64,000 bases of DNA from an uncultured Lachnospiraceae bacterium (GTDB lineage Bacteria; Bacillota; Clostridia; Lachnospirales; Lachnospiraceae). Shown here piece by piece: positions 19,114-26,778 of the stretch. A program made the translations under genes and the position numbers. The DNA lies in contig CAJTMB010000016.1 of NCBI GenBank assembly GCA_910577105.1, positions 3,318 through 67,317 of the forward strand, written 5' to 3'. How positions within the stretch are numbered: position 1 is the first letter of the stretch; the number at the start of each line of letters is the position of its first letter. Under the pieces are notes generated by a model that was not told the origin of the DNA, ran no database searches, and was given only the letters and a program-made list of their open reading frames with translations.

Positions 19114-19835
19114 TTCAATCCCTCCCTGTATTTTGCAACGTCGATTACACCGTTAATCATGTGCGGTCTGTAATAAACAGTAGATGCCTTGTCTGAAAAT
19201 TTTGGGTTCTCCCAATCTCCGTTTACCGGCATTCCCTTATCTGCAAAATCCACGCGATAACTCATAAACCCCAAATCTACATCTCCCATTGCCAGGATAG
19301 CGCTGCTTATCATATTTTCATCAAAAGTCTCTACCGGTTCCAGTCGTTTCACCGGAAATTCACTGCACCCCAGACAAGGAACCCGGAAATATTGGCCCTT
19401 TTCCAATCTCCGTTTCAAAATATTATAGTGCTTATTTTCCGCATCCTCTTCCCTGTCATTTTTAAGTCCCGTCAGTTCAAAATGAAATTCCACCCCGTAC
19501 TTTACATTTTTTAGAACCATAGACGCCCGTTGACTCCTGACCTCCGATGTATAAATGCTTGGTTCCCCTTCCTTACCGTTCATCTGCCCTCGTATCGCAC
19601 TGTATGATACTTTGTCTTTCACCTCATTGCGTCTTATATTGGCAAAATCGATTGGCTGATATACAATGATTTTATCAATCACATAACGAATAGATGGTTT
19701 CCAATAAATGCTCTTGAGTAAGCCTTCCAATGCGCCCGGCGTTGGTACGTCATAGCTGACTCTTTCAACCTTAAGCTCCGGTCTCGTAAAACAGGCGTAA
19801 TCACCCTCCACTAATACTTTGAATCCGTACCCCAT
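19107..19835 (-). CDS. cas5c: crRNA-processing Cascade subunit Cas5c (Cas5d)
   Basis: Type I-C lacks Cas6; Cas5c cuts the precursor and holds the 11-nt 5' handle. I start at the ATG at 19835 (MGYGFKVLVEGDYACFTRPE), which follows AAAGGAGG; the longer frame to 19856 includes the ribosome site. RAMP features: YDVPTPGALEGLLKSIYWKP near residues 30-50, the central RSQRASMVLKNVKYGVEFHF, and LGCSEFPVKRLEPVE in the C-terminal half. It must also accept the shortened repeat at 22249-22277 if that RNA is processed, since the handle and base of the stem are kept there. Confidence 0.95.
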   Translation of the reverse strand: MGYGFKVLVEGDYACFTRPELKVERVSYDVPTPGALEGLLKSIYWKPSIRYVIDKIIVYQPIDFANIRRNEVKDKVSYSAIRGQMNGKEGEPSIYTSEVRSQRASMVLKNVKYGVEFHFELTGLKNDREEDAENKHYNILKRRLEKGQYFRVPCLGCSEFPVKRLEPVETFDENMISSAILAMGDVDLGFMSYRVDFADKGMPVNGDWENPKFSDKASTVYYRPHMINGVIDVAKYREGLKC

Positions 19836-19852
19836 TGCAGTTACTCCTCCTT

Positions 19853-22048
19853 TCATAAAAAATAATCTTTTGCTTCAAACAAGATTCCCAGTTCCGTATC
19901 ATAATAATCCGGATTTGTCAGGCACCAGATACCTGTCCCATAATCCTCCAATACATGCTGTTTCAGTAAATCATCAAATTCACGCAGCGTTACAGAGCAG
20001 GCATACTTCTGCAATTTTCTGCCATTCCCTGCACCAACTGTTTTTAAACCCTCTATCAATTTCCTGCTCTCTTCATCTCTTTCCACAACAATGGATACCG
20101 TCCTTGAATCGATTATCTCAAACTGCTCCGCATACTCCCTGAAAGGAATGCTTCTGATATCCATACAGCGCTGATGCATGGCATACTGCTGTATTTCTTT
20201 TTCTTTGATAAAAAACAGCCTGTCGTAATATTCCTTGACACTATCAGCGCAGGATACATCTTCATACTTCTCCAACAGACCCTTCACAATATTGCCACGC
20301 TCATCCGCAGAAACCTTTGGCACGTCATATTCATATTCGAAAATCGTGACCTCTGCCCTTTTCCTCTTTCCTTCCCTGTTGCACCTGCCGCCTGCCTGCA
20401 AAATGCTGTCTAAGCCTGACAATTCTCTAAAAACAGCATAGAAGTCCAAATCGATTCCTGCTTCTATCAGAGAGGTGGAAATCACCGTAATCCGTCTTTC
20501 ATCCGGCACCTGTGACAAGTCAGAAAAATCCCTGTCAAGACCGGTAAGTTCCTCTCTTATCTCATCCAGTATTCTCTTTCTGTCATAAGCTGTCATGTAA
20601 GTGGATAAATGATATTTCTTTCCTCTACATGCCTGATACAACTGCTGTGCCGTTTTCTTCGTATTTACTACAATCAGATTCGACCCATTCTGCCCGGCCT
20701 TGTCCAATAAGGCTTCCTTCCCCATTTTTCCGACATAAACATACCTGCACTTTTGAAATACAGAAAATAAAGTTGTATCCGTAATCAGACTGCTGATTTT
20801 ACTGTCAGGCAACGCATACTGCTTCATCAGTTTTTCAAAATCAGGCATTGTAGCCGTCAAAAATAATGCTTCACTTCTCAGATATCTGGTAATAAAAGCA
20901 ATTGCCTGCAAGCATGGCTGTAAGTACTTTTGAGGCATCAGATGCGCTTCATCAAACACCAGAATACTATCCGCCATATTATGAAGTTTTCTAAGTTTTC
21001 CCCGCTTGTTTGCATGGATAGATTCAAAGAATTGCACTGCGGTCGTAATGATAAATGGAGCAGACCAGTTTTCCACAGCACTCTTTGCCGCTTCACGATA
21101 GTCCTCGCCCACATTTTCCGCATCTTCATAGGAAAAAGTAGATTGGTGACGTAATATCTCCACGTCTTTACCAAATAGATTTTCAAACACTTCCGCCGTT
21201 TGTTCTATTATGCTGTTGTACGGAATGATATATATGACTCTTTTTTTCCCTGCTTTCATTGCCCTCTCCAGAGCGAACTTGGCACTGCAAAGCGTCTTCC
21301 CGCTTCCGGTAGGCATGTTCATGAGATAAATATCTGCTGTCTGATTTACTTTTTCAAAAGCCTGTCCCTGTATGTAAGCCCGGCTTTTCTGCAAATCCGT
21401 CTTGCAGATAAAACCACTTAATTTTTCTTCTATTCGCTGCAATGCAGCCGCAAAATCAGCCCGTAAAGAATGCTCCTGCTTCTTTTCACAAAAACAGGCA
21501 GTGTCTAGGGAATCCGCATCTGTCAGGCAGGAAAAGCAATACCTGGTCAAAAAAGCGAATTTATCCACAAGCATGCCTATATCTTTGCCGCAATTACTTG
21601 ACAAAAATTGCAAAAAATCCTGTTCAGCTATCTGGGGTATCTGCAGTTCCTGCTTATATACGCTGTAGTCCTCTGTTGTCCTCTTCAATCTTCCCTGCAG
21701 GGTCGGCAAATCGGGAGTATCCCCCATACTCCCTCCATCCGGCAGTCCGCTGTGGTGTCCCGCTATGCAGTATGCCATCAGCAATCCTACCGCATTCTTA
21801 TACTTATCTTGTGCCGCAATCGCCCCACATATGGAATGTTCTATAGATATATTTTTACCGTTGATTCTCTCCTGAAAGCCGTTCTGATACTTTCCAATGT
21901 CATGCAGTAGACCCATGACATACATAACCTCTTTTAATTCAGGCACTGCAAAATCCTCGCAAAAGAGCGCAGTATTTTCACTGTGCTCTTTTACCGTCTG
22001 GACTCCCCCCGTCACCTCGTCAATATGTGCTTTATACAATTTCCCCAT
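19853..22048 (-). CDS. cas3: CRISPR-associated helicase-nuclease Cas3
   Basis: Degrades target DNA after Cascade binding. The N-terminal HD nuclease has H22, H49-D50 (LLHDIGK), H71 and HH at 98-99; the SF2 helicase has Walker A at 245-252 (MPTGSGKT), DEAH at 366-369, and a motif VI region around LQAGGRCNREGKR. At 731 aa it is full length and intact, so the system can probably interfere. It is the first gene of the operon and ends a few bases from the cas5c start. Its promoter (22113-22141) lies next to a sequence matched by the guide of the crRNA-like RNA encoded just upstream. Confidence 0.97.
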   Translation of the reverse strand: MGKLYKAHIDEVTGGVQTVKEHSENTALFCEDFAVPELKEVMYVMGLLHDIGKYQNGFQERINGKNISIEHSICGAIAAQDKYKNAVGLLMAYCIAGHHSGLPDGGSMGDTPDLPTLQGRLKRTTEDYSVYKQELQIPQIAEQDFLQFLSSNCGKDIGMLVDKFAFLTRYCFSCLTDADSLDTACFCEKKQEHSLRADFAAALQRIEEKLSGFICKTDLQKSRAYIQGQAFEKVNQTADIYLMNMPTGSGKTLCSAKFALERAMKAGKKRVIYIIPYNSIIEQTAEVFENLFGKDVEILRHQSTFSYEDAENVGEDYREAAKSAVENWSAPFIITTAVQFFESIHANKRGKLRKLHNMADSILVFDEAHLMPQKYLQPCLQAIAFITRYLRSEALFLTATMPDFEKLMKQYALPDSKISSLITDTTLFSVFQKCRYVYVGKMGKEALLDKAGQNGSNLIVVNTKKTAQQLYQACRGKKYHLSTYMTAYDRKRILDEIREELTGLDRDFSDLSQVPDERRITVISTSLIEAGIDLDFYAVFRELSGLDSILQAGGRCNREGKRKRAEVTIFEYEYDVPKVSADERGNIVKGLLEKYEDVSCADSVKEYYDRLFFIKEKEIQQYAMHQRCMDIRSIPFREYAEQFEIIDSRTVSIVVERDEESRKLIEGLKTVGAGNGRKLQKYACSVTLREFDDLLKQHVLEDYGTGIWCLTNPDYYDTELGILFEAKDYFL

Positions 22049-22112
22049 ACATTGTCCCCTATACTAAAACTCATATCATGTTGATGATTATATATTTTTA
22101 TTGCTTGTAAAA

Positions 22113-22141
22113 AGAATACCACATATTGTCATAATTTGCAA
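22113..22141 (-). promoter_or_regulatory. Promoter of the cas operon
   Basis: -35 TTGCAA (22136-22141), 17-bp spacer, -10 TATTCT (22113-22118), leaving a leader of about 60 nt before the cas3 ATG with GGGGA upstream. The spacing is ideal and the boxes match moderately, as for a repressible promoter. Confidence 0.7.
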
Positions 22142-22152
22142 CCAATTTTTAA

Positions 22153-22172
22153 CTTTATTTTATTAATTGATA
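22153..22172 (+). promoter_or_regulatory. Putative self-target of the crRNA-like guide, upstream of the cas promoter
   Basis: The plus strand at 22156-22172 reads TATTTTATTAATTGATA; the guide of the adjacent crRNA-like gene starts TATTTTATTAAGTGATA, 16 of 17 identical. The three bases on the PAM side (22153-22155) are CTT, not the usual I-C TTC. The site starts 11 nt upstream of the cas -35 box, so an effector bound there could hinder RNA polymerase. The same pair of sequences also forms an inverted repeat and might instead be operator halves for a protein. Confidence 0.55.
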
Positions 22173-22189
22173 AAGTAGTTAATAAAAAT

Positions 22190-22224
22190 GGAGAGCTGAT
22201 GTATAATCATACATACAGCCCTCC
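22190..22224 (-). terminator. Terminator of the crRNA-like RNA
   Basis: Read leftward: GGAGGGCTG, a TGTAT/ATACA upper stem around a GATT loop, then CAGCTCTCC and ATTTTTATT. One mismatch and a small bulge interrupt an otherwise complete stem. In this position the hairpin replaces the second repeat expected in a minimal CRISPR. Confidence 0.7.
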
Positions 22225-22249
22225 GGTGACATATCACTTAATAAAATAG
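22199..22249 (+). other. Mini-ORF of 16 codons opposite the crRNA-like gene (possible creT, weak)
   Basis: GGAGAG at 22190-22195 precedes an ATG at 22199; the frame encodes MYNHTYSPPVTYHLIK and stops at 22247-22249, at the edge of the degenerate repeat. A weak promoter (TTTAAC 22148-22153, 17 bp, TAAAGT 22171-22176) would have the guide's target site between its boxes, as in CreTA modules where the guide RNA represses a tiny toxin gene. Against it: the ribosome site is half of the terminator palindrome, and the opposite strand shows a similar 11-codon frame for the same reason. Confidence 0.2.
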
Positions 22250-22284
22250 TTTCTACTCACGCACTTTCCGATGCGACTACAGTT

Positions 22285-22313
22285 ATTTTAACGCAAAGTT
22301 CCTAAAACGGCAA
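22285..22313 (-). promoter_or_regulatory. Dedicated promoter of the crRNA-like RNA
   Basis: -35 TTGCCG (22308-22313), exactly 17 bp, -10 TAAAAT (22285-22290). A start 7-8 nt downstream falls on 22277-22278, the first base of the degenerate repeat. This coincidence is strong support for a real small-RNA gene. Confidence 0.7.
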
Positions 22314-22345
22314 CCAAAACCACTTCCCTTTTCTTCCATCAAAAC

Positions 22346-22384
22346 AGCGGAAACGATTTTCTTCCATAAATCATCGTTTCCGCT
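22346..22384 (-). terminator. spoIIID terminator
   Basis: A perfect 12-bp stem (AGCGGAAACGAT with its complement) and a 15-nt loop, followed leftward by GTTTTG. It insulates the crRNA-like gene from spoIIID transcription. Confidence 0.75.
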
Positions 22385-22411
22385 TCCCCGGACGCCTTTC
22401 GTCCAAATGTT

Positions 22412-22666
22412 TCAGGCATTTCTATGTAGATACTTCTCTTTGGTAGCCAACCCTCCCCGGATGTGCCTCTCCGACTTATTTACATCCAACACGCATCTAG
22501 CCTGTTTAGCAAGCGTGGGGTTAATTTGCATAAGGCGGTCTGTAACATCTTTATGTACGGTACTTTTGCTTACTCCAAATGCCTTTGCAGTCTGTCTGAC
22601 GGTGGCATTGCAGTCAATAATATAATTGGCAATGCTGATAGCACGTTCTTCAATATAATCCTTCAA
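22412..22666 (-). CDS. spoIIID: Sporulation transcription factor SpoIIID
   Basis: An 84-aa DNA-binding protein that tunes sigma-E-dependent mother-cell genes during sporulation. The HTH ATVRQTAKAFGVSKSTVHKD is nearly the family consensus, and the basic C-terminal tail with NKSERHIRGG is present. The start is TTG at 22666-22664, with AGGGG upstream; the protein begins KDYIEER as in relatives. Upstream, the mother-cell sigma-E -10 motif CATACAAT (22696-22703) and a partial -35 GTCATAAC (22718-22725) with a 14-nt gap agree with sigma-E control known for this gene in Bacillus. Presence shows a spore former. Confidence 0.96.
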   Translation of the reverse strand: MKDYIEERAISIANYIIDCNATVRQTAKAFGVSKSTVHKDVTDRLMQINPTLAKQARCVLDVNKSERHIRGGLATKEKYLHRNA

Positions 22667-22695
22667 AGGAAATCCCCTCAGAACACTTTTTTACA

Positions 22696-22725
22696 TTGTA
22701 TGAAAAATCCGGGAAGGTTATGACT
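22696..22725 (-). promoter_or_regulatory. Likely sigma-E promoter of spoIIID
   Basis: CATACAAT matches the sigma-E -10 consensus at all positions; the -35 GTCATAAC is a partial match (4 of 7); spacing 14 nt. Confidence 0.55.
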
Positions 22726-22775
22726 GAATGAATTTACCTAATACTACTTGAATAGCATTTGCCCATATAAAAACA

Positions 22776-22812
22776 AGAGACTGTTTTGAGTATTTTTCCC
22801 AAACCAGTCTCT
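22776..22812 (-). terminator. Terminator after the HerA-like gene
   Basis: Stem AGAGACTG/CAGTCTCT followed leftward by TTGTTTTTAT, 42 nt after the stop codon of the ATPase gene. Confidence 0.75.
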
Positions 22813-22853
22813 GAAATATAACCTCCACCGCACCACAATCAGAACGCTTCTCC

Positions 22854-24431
22854 CTACAGCTTAAACAACGTATTCAGAATGCCCCTTCCGAGGGAAGCCC
22901 CCACATTGCCGCCCAGCTTCTTGCCGAAAGTGCCGCCGATTTTCTTGCCAAGCTCATTGCCCATTTCACGCCCGACAGTGCCGGCGGCTGTGCTGGCAAC
23001 GCGGTTCACAGCCCGCTTCACTTCTTTATTTTTAGCAGCTTCTTTTTTCTCTGCCGCCTTCTTTTCCGCTGCTTCCTCTTTCTTCCTTGCCTTTTCTGCT
23101 TCCGCCTCCTCAGCTGCTTTCCTTTCGCTCTCTTCCTCGGCAAGCGCTTTTCTCTGCAAAAATTCATATGCGGAATCCCTGTCATACACATCGGAATACT
23201 TGGTGTATAAAAGGTTACCCGTTATTTCGCTGCTTCGGATTTCATCCTGCAAAGCGCCCATCTGGCTCTGGGGCGGCAGTATCGTGCAACGCTTCACCAC
23301 CGTAGGCACGCCTGCTTCATCCAGGACGGAAACCAGCGCTTCCCCGATTCCCAGCTGGGTCAGGGTGTCAAATGTGTCAAATTCGGGATTCTCCCTGAAA
23401 GACTGTGCTGCTGCCTTAGCGCCTTTCAGTTCCGCAGGCGTATAAGCATGGAGGGCATGTTGAACTTTGTTGCCCAGCTGTCCCAGCACGCCGTCAGGAA
23501 TATCCTTCGGATTCTGGGTGATAAAATAAATGCCCACACCCTTGGAACGAATTAGTTTCACCACCTGTTCGATTTTACTGAGCAGAACCTTCGGCGCGGA
23601 ATCAAACAAAAGATGTGCTTCGTCAAAGAAAAACACCATCTTGGGTTTATCCCTGTCCCCGGCCTCCGGCAGGGATTCAAACAGCTCCGACATCATCCAG
23701 AGCATAAAGGTTGCATACATGGTGGGACTGTTTATCAGCTTCTGGCAGTCCAGAACCTGAATGTTTCCCTTTCCGTTGCAGTCCGTGCACAGCCAGTCGC
23801 CGATGTTTAATGCCGGTTCACCAAAGAAATACTCTCCGCCTTCTGCCTCCAGCGCCACTACTGCCCTGATGATTGCCCCAAGGCTCTGCTTGGACATGTT
23901 GCCATACTGCAAGGCATATTCCTTAGCATTTTCACTCACATACTGGAGCATGGAACGCAAATCCTTCGAGTCAATGAGCAGCAGGTTTTCATCGTCTGCA
24001 ATTTTAAACACTATCGTCAGAACATCCGTCTGGGTATCATTCAAATCCATGATGCGGCTTAAGAGAAGCGGTCCCATCTCAGATATGGTAGTTCTTAAGG
24101 GAAGTCCCTTTTCCCCATACACATCCCAGAAAACAGTCGGGTATGCGCGGAAAGCAAATCCCTCCTGCATCAGTCCCAAAGCGTCAATTCTTTTCTTTAA
24201 GCTTTCATTTTCTGTACCGGGCCTGCACATACCTGCAAGGTCGCCCTTCACATCCGCCAGAAATACAGGCACGCCGCAGTCGCTGAACGACTCTGCCAGT
24301 ACCTTTAACGTAATGGTTTTTCCGGTTCCCGTAGCACCCGCAATCATCCCATGCCGGTTCGCCATTTTGGGATAAATGCTGATTTTTTCGTCACCTGATT
24401 TTCCAATCCAGATTTTACCGTCGTGAAACAT
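22854..24431 (-). CDS. HerA/DUF853-like ATPase (helicase HerA-like, YjgR family)
   Basis: P-loop ATPase of the HerA/FtsK superfamily, about 525 aa from the ATG at 24431 (MFHDGKIWIGKSG) after GGGAGG. Walker A is AGATGTGKT near residue 40, Walker B MVFFFDEAHLLF about residue 255, and an arginine/sensor region lies around YFITQNPKDIP. A charged coiled-coil region rich in Lys, Glu and Ala (about 430-480) precedes a glycine-rich C-terminus with GNELGKKIGGTFGKKLGG. The family is widespread and its function poorly known; roles in DNA processing are guessed. It is a single gene with a terminator. The longer frame to 24518 lacks a ribosome site. Confidence 0.9.
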   Translation of the reverse strand: MFHDGKIWIGKSGDEKISIYPKMANRHGMIAGATGTGKTITLKVLAESFSDCGVPVFLADVKGDLAGMCRPGTENESLKKRIDALGLMQEGFAFRAYPTVFWDVYGEKGLPLRTTISEMGPLLLSRIMDLNDTQTDVLTIVFKIADDENLLLIDSKDLRSMLQYVSENAKEYALQYGNMSKQSLGAIIRAVVALEAEGGEYFFGEPALNIGDWLCTDCNGKGNIQVLDCQKLINSPTMYATFMLWMMSELFESLPEAGDRDKPKMVFFFDEAHLLFDSAPKVLLSKIEQVVKLIRSKGVGIYFITQNPKDIPDGVLGQLGNKVQHALHAYTPAELKGAKAAAQSFRENPEFDTFDTLTQLGIGEALVSVLDEAGVPTVVKRCTILPPQSQMGALQDEIRSSEITGNLLYTKYSDVYDRDSAYEFLQRKALAEEESERKAAEEAEAEKARKKEEAAEKKAAEKKEAAKNKEVKRAVNRVASTAAGTVGREMGNELGKKIGGTFGKKLGGNVGASLGRGILNTLFKL

Positions 24432-24487
24432 ATTCTTTCCTCCCGTTTTATACACTGTATATACTCTACCACGGAATTTTTCATTTA

Positions 24488-25675
24488 TCAAGAATCGGTA
24501 AGAAGCCGATACAGCCATTTTCCGGAACTGCTTAAATCCTCTTCCGAAAACCCGGATATCTTATCGCATCCGCTGTCGATAATGGCGGAGGTTTCCGCCT
24601 TGTTGGAGAGATTCCATGCCACATAACTGACGCCGTATTCATCCATGACGCGCACCCACTCGTCAGCCTGGGCTTCATCGATGGCACCGTTGCCGCTTGC
24701 ATCACAAATGCCGAACTCAGACACAAAAACAGGCAGTCCTGCATCGATTGCCGCCTTCATGGTATCACGTAAAGAATCCTTGTGGGTTGCGGCATAAAAA
24801 TGCAGCGTATACATGATATTGTCATACCCCGTAATCGGGTCGGCAGCCGCCTCATTTACATACTGGGACCAGTTGGGGGTACCCACAAGGATGATGCCGT
24901 CCTCGTCATAAGTGCGGATAACCCCAATCACTTCCTCCGCGTAGGCCTTTATGTCCGCCCATCCCGTTCCCCCGTTGGGCTCATTGCAAATTTCATACAG
25001 CACATTGGAATACTCCGCATATGTTTCCGCCATTTCTGCAAAAAACGCCTTTGCGTCCTCCTTGTAAGTGCCCGGGTTTCCGTCAGACAATATATGCCAG
25101 TCGATGATGACATATAAATTCTGGTTTGTTGCATATTCCACACCGTCTTTTACCAGCTTTTTCAGCGCGTCCTTGTCACCGCCGGTACAATACCCTCCGT
25201 ATTCCGCCGTATACATCGCCAGACGGATGACATCCACACCCCACTCTTCATGCAGCTGCTTAAAGCACTCTTCATTCACATAACCGGGAAACCACGCAAG
25301 GCCATGGGTGCTGATTCCGCGTAGCTGCACCGGACTGCCGCTTTCATCCGTAAGCGTCGTACCCTCTACATGCAGGACTTCCAACGAAGCAGCCTTTCCG
25401 GCTGTAGTTTCATCCGGTACGGATGCTTCGGGCCGCTCCCCTTCTGCCGTCTCACTTTCCTCCGGGGCTTCGCCTTCCGTTGCAGGAGTTGTTTCGACCA
25501 GGGACGTTTCGTCATCCGGGATATCCGCTTTCACCACAGTTTCCCCGCCTGTATTCTCCTTTGCCACATCATCTGCCTTTGCTACCCGGCAGCCCGCCAA
25601 AAAAATCAAACATGATATCAGCAACGCCAATCCTGCCCCGGCAAGCCGTCCTTTGTATAAAAAGGTCTTTGGCAT
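24488..25675 (-). CDS. Lipoprotein glycoside hydrolase family 5 (endoglucanase-like)
   Basis: Surface lipoprotein with a signal peptide (SCLIFLAGC, lipid-anchored C29), an acidic Thr/Glu-rich linker (about 35-95), then a GH5 TIM barrel. Catalytic acid/base E232 is in EICNEPNGG and nucleophile E320 in VFVSEFG; the N-terminal QLRGISTHGLAWFPGY and HF at 292-293 are typical of cellulase-type members. The substrate is likely a beta-1,4-glucan or mannan, but this cannot be decided from the sequence. Start at 25675: the upstream in-frame ATG at 25690 is part of the ribosome site GGAGGAAAAGGAG. It is 395 aa and intact. Confidence 0.93.
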   Translation of the reverse strand: MPKTFLYKGRLAGAGLALLISCLIFLAGCRVAKADDVAKENTGGETVVKADIPDDETSLVETTPATEGEAPEESETAEGERPEASVPDETTAGKAASLEVLHVEGTTLTDESGSPVQLRGISTHGLAWFPGYVNEECFKQLHEEWGVDVIRLAMYTAEYGGYCTGGDKDALKKLVKDGVEYATNQNLYVIIDWHILSDGNPGTYKEDAKAFFAEMAETYAEYSNVLYEICNEPNGGTGWADIKAYAEEVIGVIRTYDEDGIILVGTPNWSQYVNEAAADPITGYDNIMYTLHFYAATHKDSLRDTMKAAIDAGLPVFVSEFGICDASGNGAIDEAQADEWVRVMDEYGVSYVAWNLSNKAETSAIIDSGCDKISGFSEEDLSSSGKWLYRLLTDS

Positions 25676-25722
25676 CTCCTTTTCCTCCATTCAACACATT
25701 TTTCCAAAAGTCCCGATTGCCG

Positions 25723-26415
25723 TCAGATTTTTTTTGTATATCTGCACAGCGGAAATCCGCTGCAACCGAAAAAATCTCCGTATTTTCCACGACGTTTCAC
25801 AAGCAGGCATCCGCATTCGGGACACACCGCCTCATCCATAAGGCTTTTTTTGCTTTTTTCTTCCCACAATACTCCGAGCTTTTCATAGCACTTCTGGTTC
25901 ATGTTGCAATCGCACAAAGCCCGGTGTGCCCCCTCGGTCGCAATTCCAAAATAGGCAGCAACATCCGTCAGTTTATAGTGACCTAACTGCGGCAGACAGC
26001 TCCTTGCCATATAAAAGGTGTCTATGTAATCGTTCTTTACCCCTTTGTTCAGTTCCCTCTGCACACCGTCGCAAAGGAAGTTGGTGTCAAAAGTATGGAT
26101 ATTATGCCCAACCAGAATATCCGTTCCGATAAAGTCCAAAAAACCGCCAAGCGCAGTGCCTAAACCCGGCGCCCCCTCTACCATTTTATCCGTTATGCCG
26201 TTGATTCTGGAAGCGGCAGAAGGTATCGGCATACCCGGATTCACCAGTGTGGAAAATTCCTCCGTTGGCTGATTGTTTCTCACCTTTATCCCTGAAATTT
26301 CTATTATGGTATCTTGCAAAGGATTGAGTCCCGTCGTTTCCAAATCGAAAACAACATAGTCCTTTACATACAGACTCAACCGCTTTCCTTTACTTCTCGT
26401 CATGTTTTTTTCCAT
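25723..26415 (-). CDS. DnaQ-like 3'-5' exonuclease with a C-terminal topoisomerase-type zinc finger
   Basis: A 230-aa protein. The DEDDh exonuclease domain shows VVFDLETTGL (motif I), VGHNIHTFDTNFL (motif II) and HRALCDCNM (motif III with the catalytic His). A C-terminal zinc finger follows: CPECGCLLVKRRGKYGDFFGC and C in PLCRY, as in topoisomerase I tails. This fusion is common in Lachnospiraceae and suggests binding to single-stranded DNA or structured ends. Its start overlaps the end of the upstream MmcQ/YjbR gene by 26 nt; an alternative ATG lies four codons in. Confidence 0.88.
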   Translation of the reverse strand: MEKNMTRSKGKRLSLYVKDYVVFDLETTGLNPLQDTIIEISGIKVRNNQPTEEFSTLVNPGMPIPSAASRINGITDKMVEGAPGLGTALGGFLDFIGTDILVGHNIHTFDTNFLCDGVQRELNKGVKNDYIDTFYMARSCLPQLGHYKLTDVAAYFGIATEGAHRALCDCNMNQKCYEKLGVLWEEKSKKSLMDEAVCPECGCLLVKRRGKYGDFFGCSGFPLCRYTKKI

Positions 26416-26776
26416 TGCCCTTCCCGCTGACTTTCTTTTTCTTTGGTTTTACCAAATCAAAGCTTTCCTCCAGCATTCTTTTGATGTCATCGTCAGGAAC
26501 CGTCCCGTCAAGGATAACGGAACTCCAGTGCTCCTTATTTAAATGGTAAGCAGGTATTACGGAGACAAAAGCATCCCTCCAGAAATCCCTCCACTGAGGC
26601 TCCATTTTCACATTCACCCAAGTGTTTCCCTGTCGCTCAAATATCCATGCAAATACTTTTTGGTTGCCCCTGCACCGCATCACGGTCCAGTTGTCGTCAT
26701 GAAAGGGCGCATCCTCATAGACATCCGGAAAAGTAAGGCAATAGCGGATAACCTCTTCTCTTGTGCGCATTCCCAT
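26390..26776 (-). CDS. MmcQ/YjbR-family protein
   Basis: About 128 aa. The family signature is clear: VIRYCLTFPDVYEDAPFHD, then WTVMRCRGNQKVFAWIFER, NVKMEP, and HLNKEHWSSVILDGTVPD. The fold resembles CyaY-type and DNA-binding proteins; the biochemical role is unknown. The C-terminus is Lys/Gly-rich. The start at 26776 lies 2 nt after the preceding Spx/ArsC-like gene, so these two and the downstream exonuclease are probably cotranscribed. A longer frame to 26803 would overlap the neighbour. Confidence 0.88.
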   Translation of the reverse strand: MGMRTREEVIRYCLTFPDVYEDAPFHDDNWTVMRCRGNQKVFAWIFERQGNTWVNVKMEPQWRDFWRDAFVSVIPAYHLNKEHWSSVILDGTVPDDDIKRMLEESFDLVKPKKKKVSGKGNGKKHDEK

Positions 26777-26778
26777 CT

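Larger units (their letters stand above)
22184..22277 (-). ncRNA. Putative crRNA-like regulatory RNA (CreR/CreA-like) with a degenerate I-C repeat
   Basis: Read leftward, a 29-nt version of the array repeat (22277-22249) starts GTCGCA and ends GTGAGTAGAAAC; the array repeat starts GTCACA and ends with the same 12 bases. The stem is shortened to CGCA/TGCG but the complete 11-nt handle is kept. It is followed by about 24 nt of guide (22248-22225) and a GGAG-GCTG hairpin (22224-22190) with a T-run (22188-22184), a good terminator. A dedicated promoter places the start at the repeat's first base. There is no second repeat. The first 17 guide bases match, with one mismatch, DNA next to the cas3 promoter. 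Known CreR and CreA RNAs have partial guide-target matching of this kind. Function is inferred; the structure is seen. Confidence 0.7.

Noticed and set aside
22184..22217. An 11-codon minus-strand frame (MYDYTSALHFY) after GGAGG
   Set aside because: It lies in the terminator hairpin of the crRNA-like RNA; the ribosome-like site is the stem itself.
22249..22280. A second short CRISPR array upstream of cas3
   Set aside because: There is only one, shortened repeat and no second copy; a single-repeat RNA gene explains it better.
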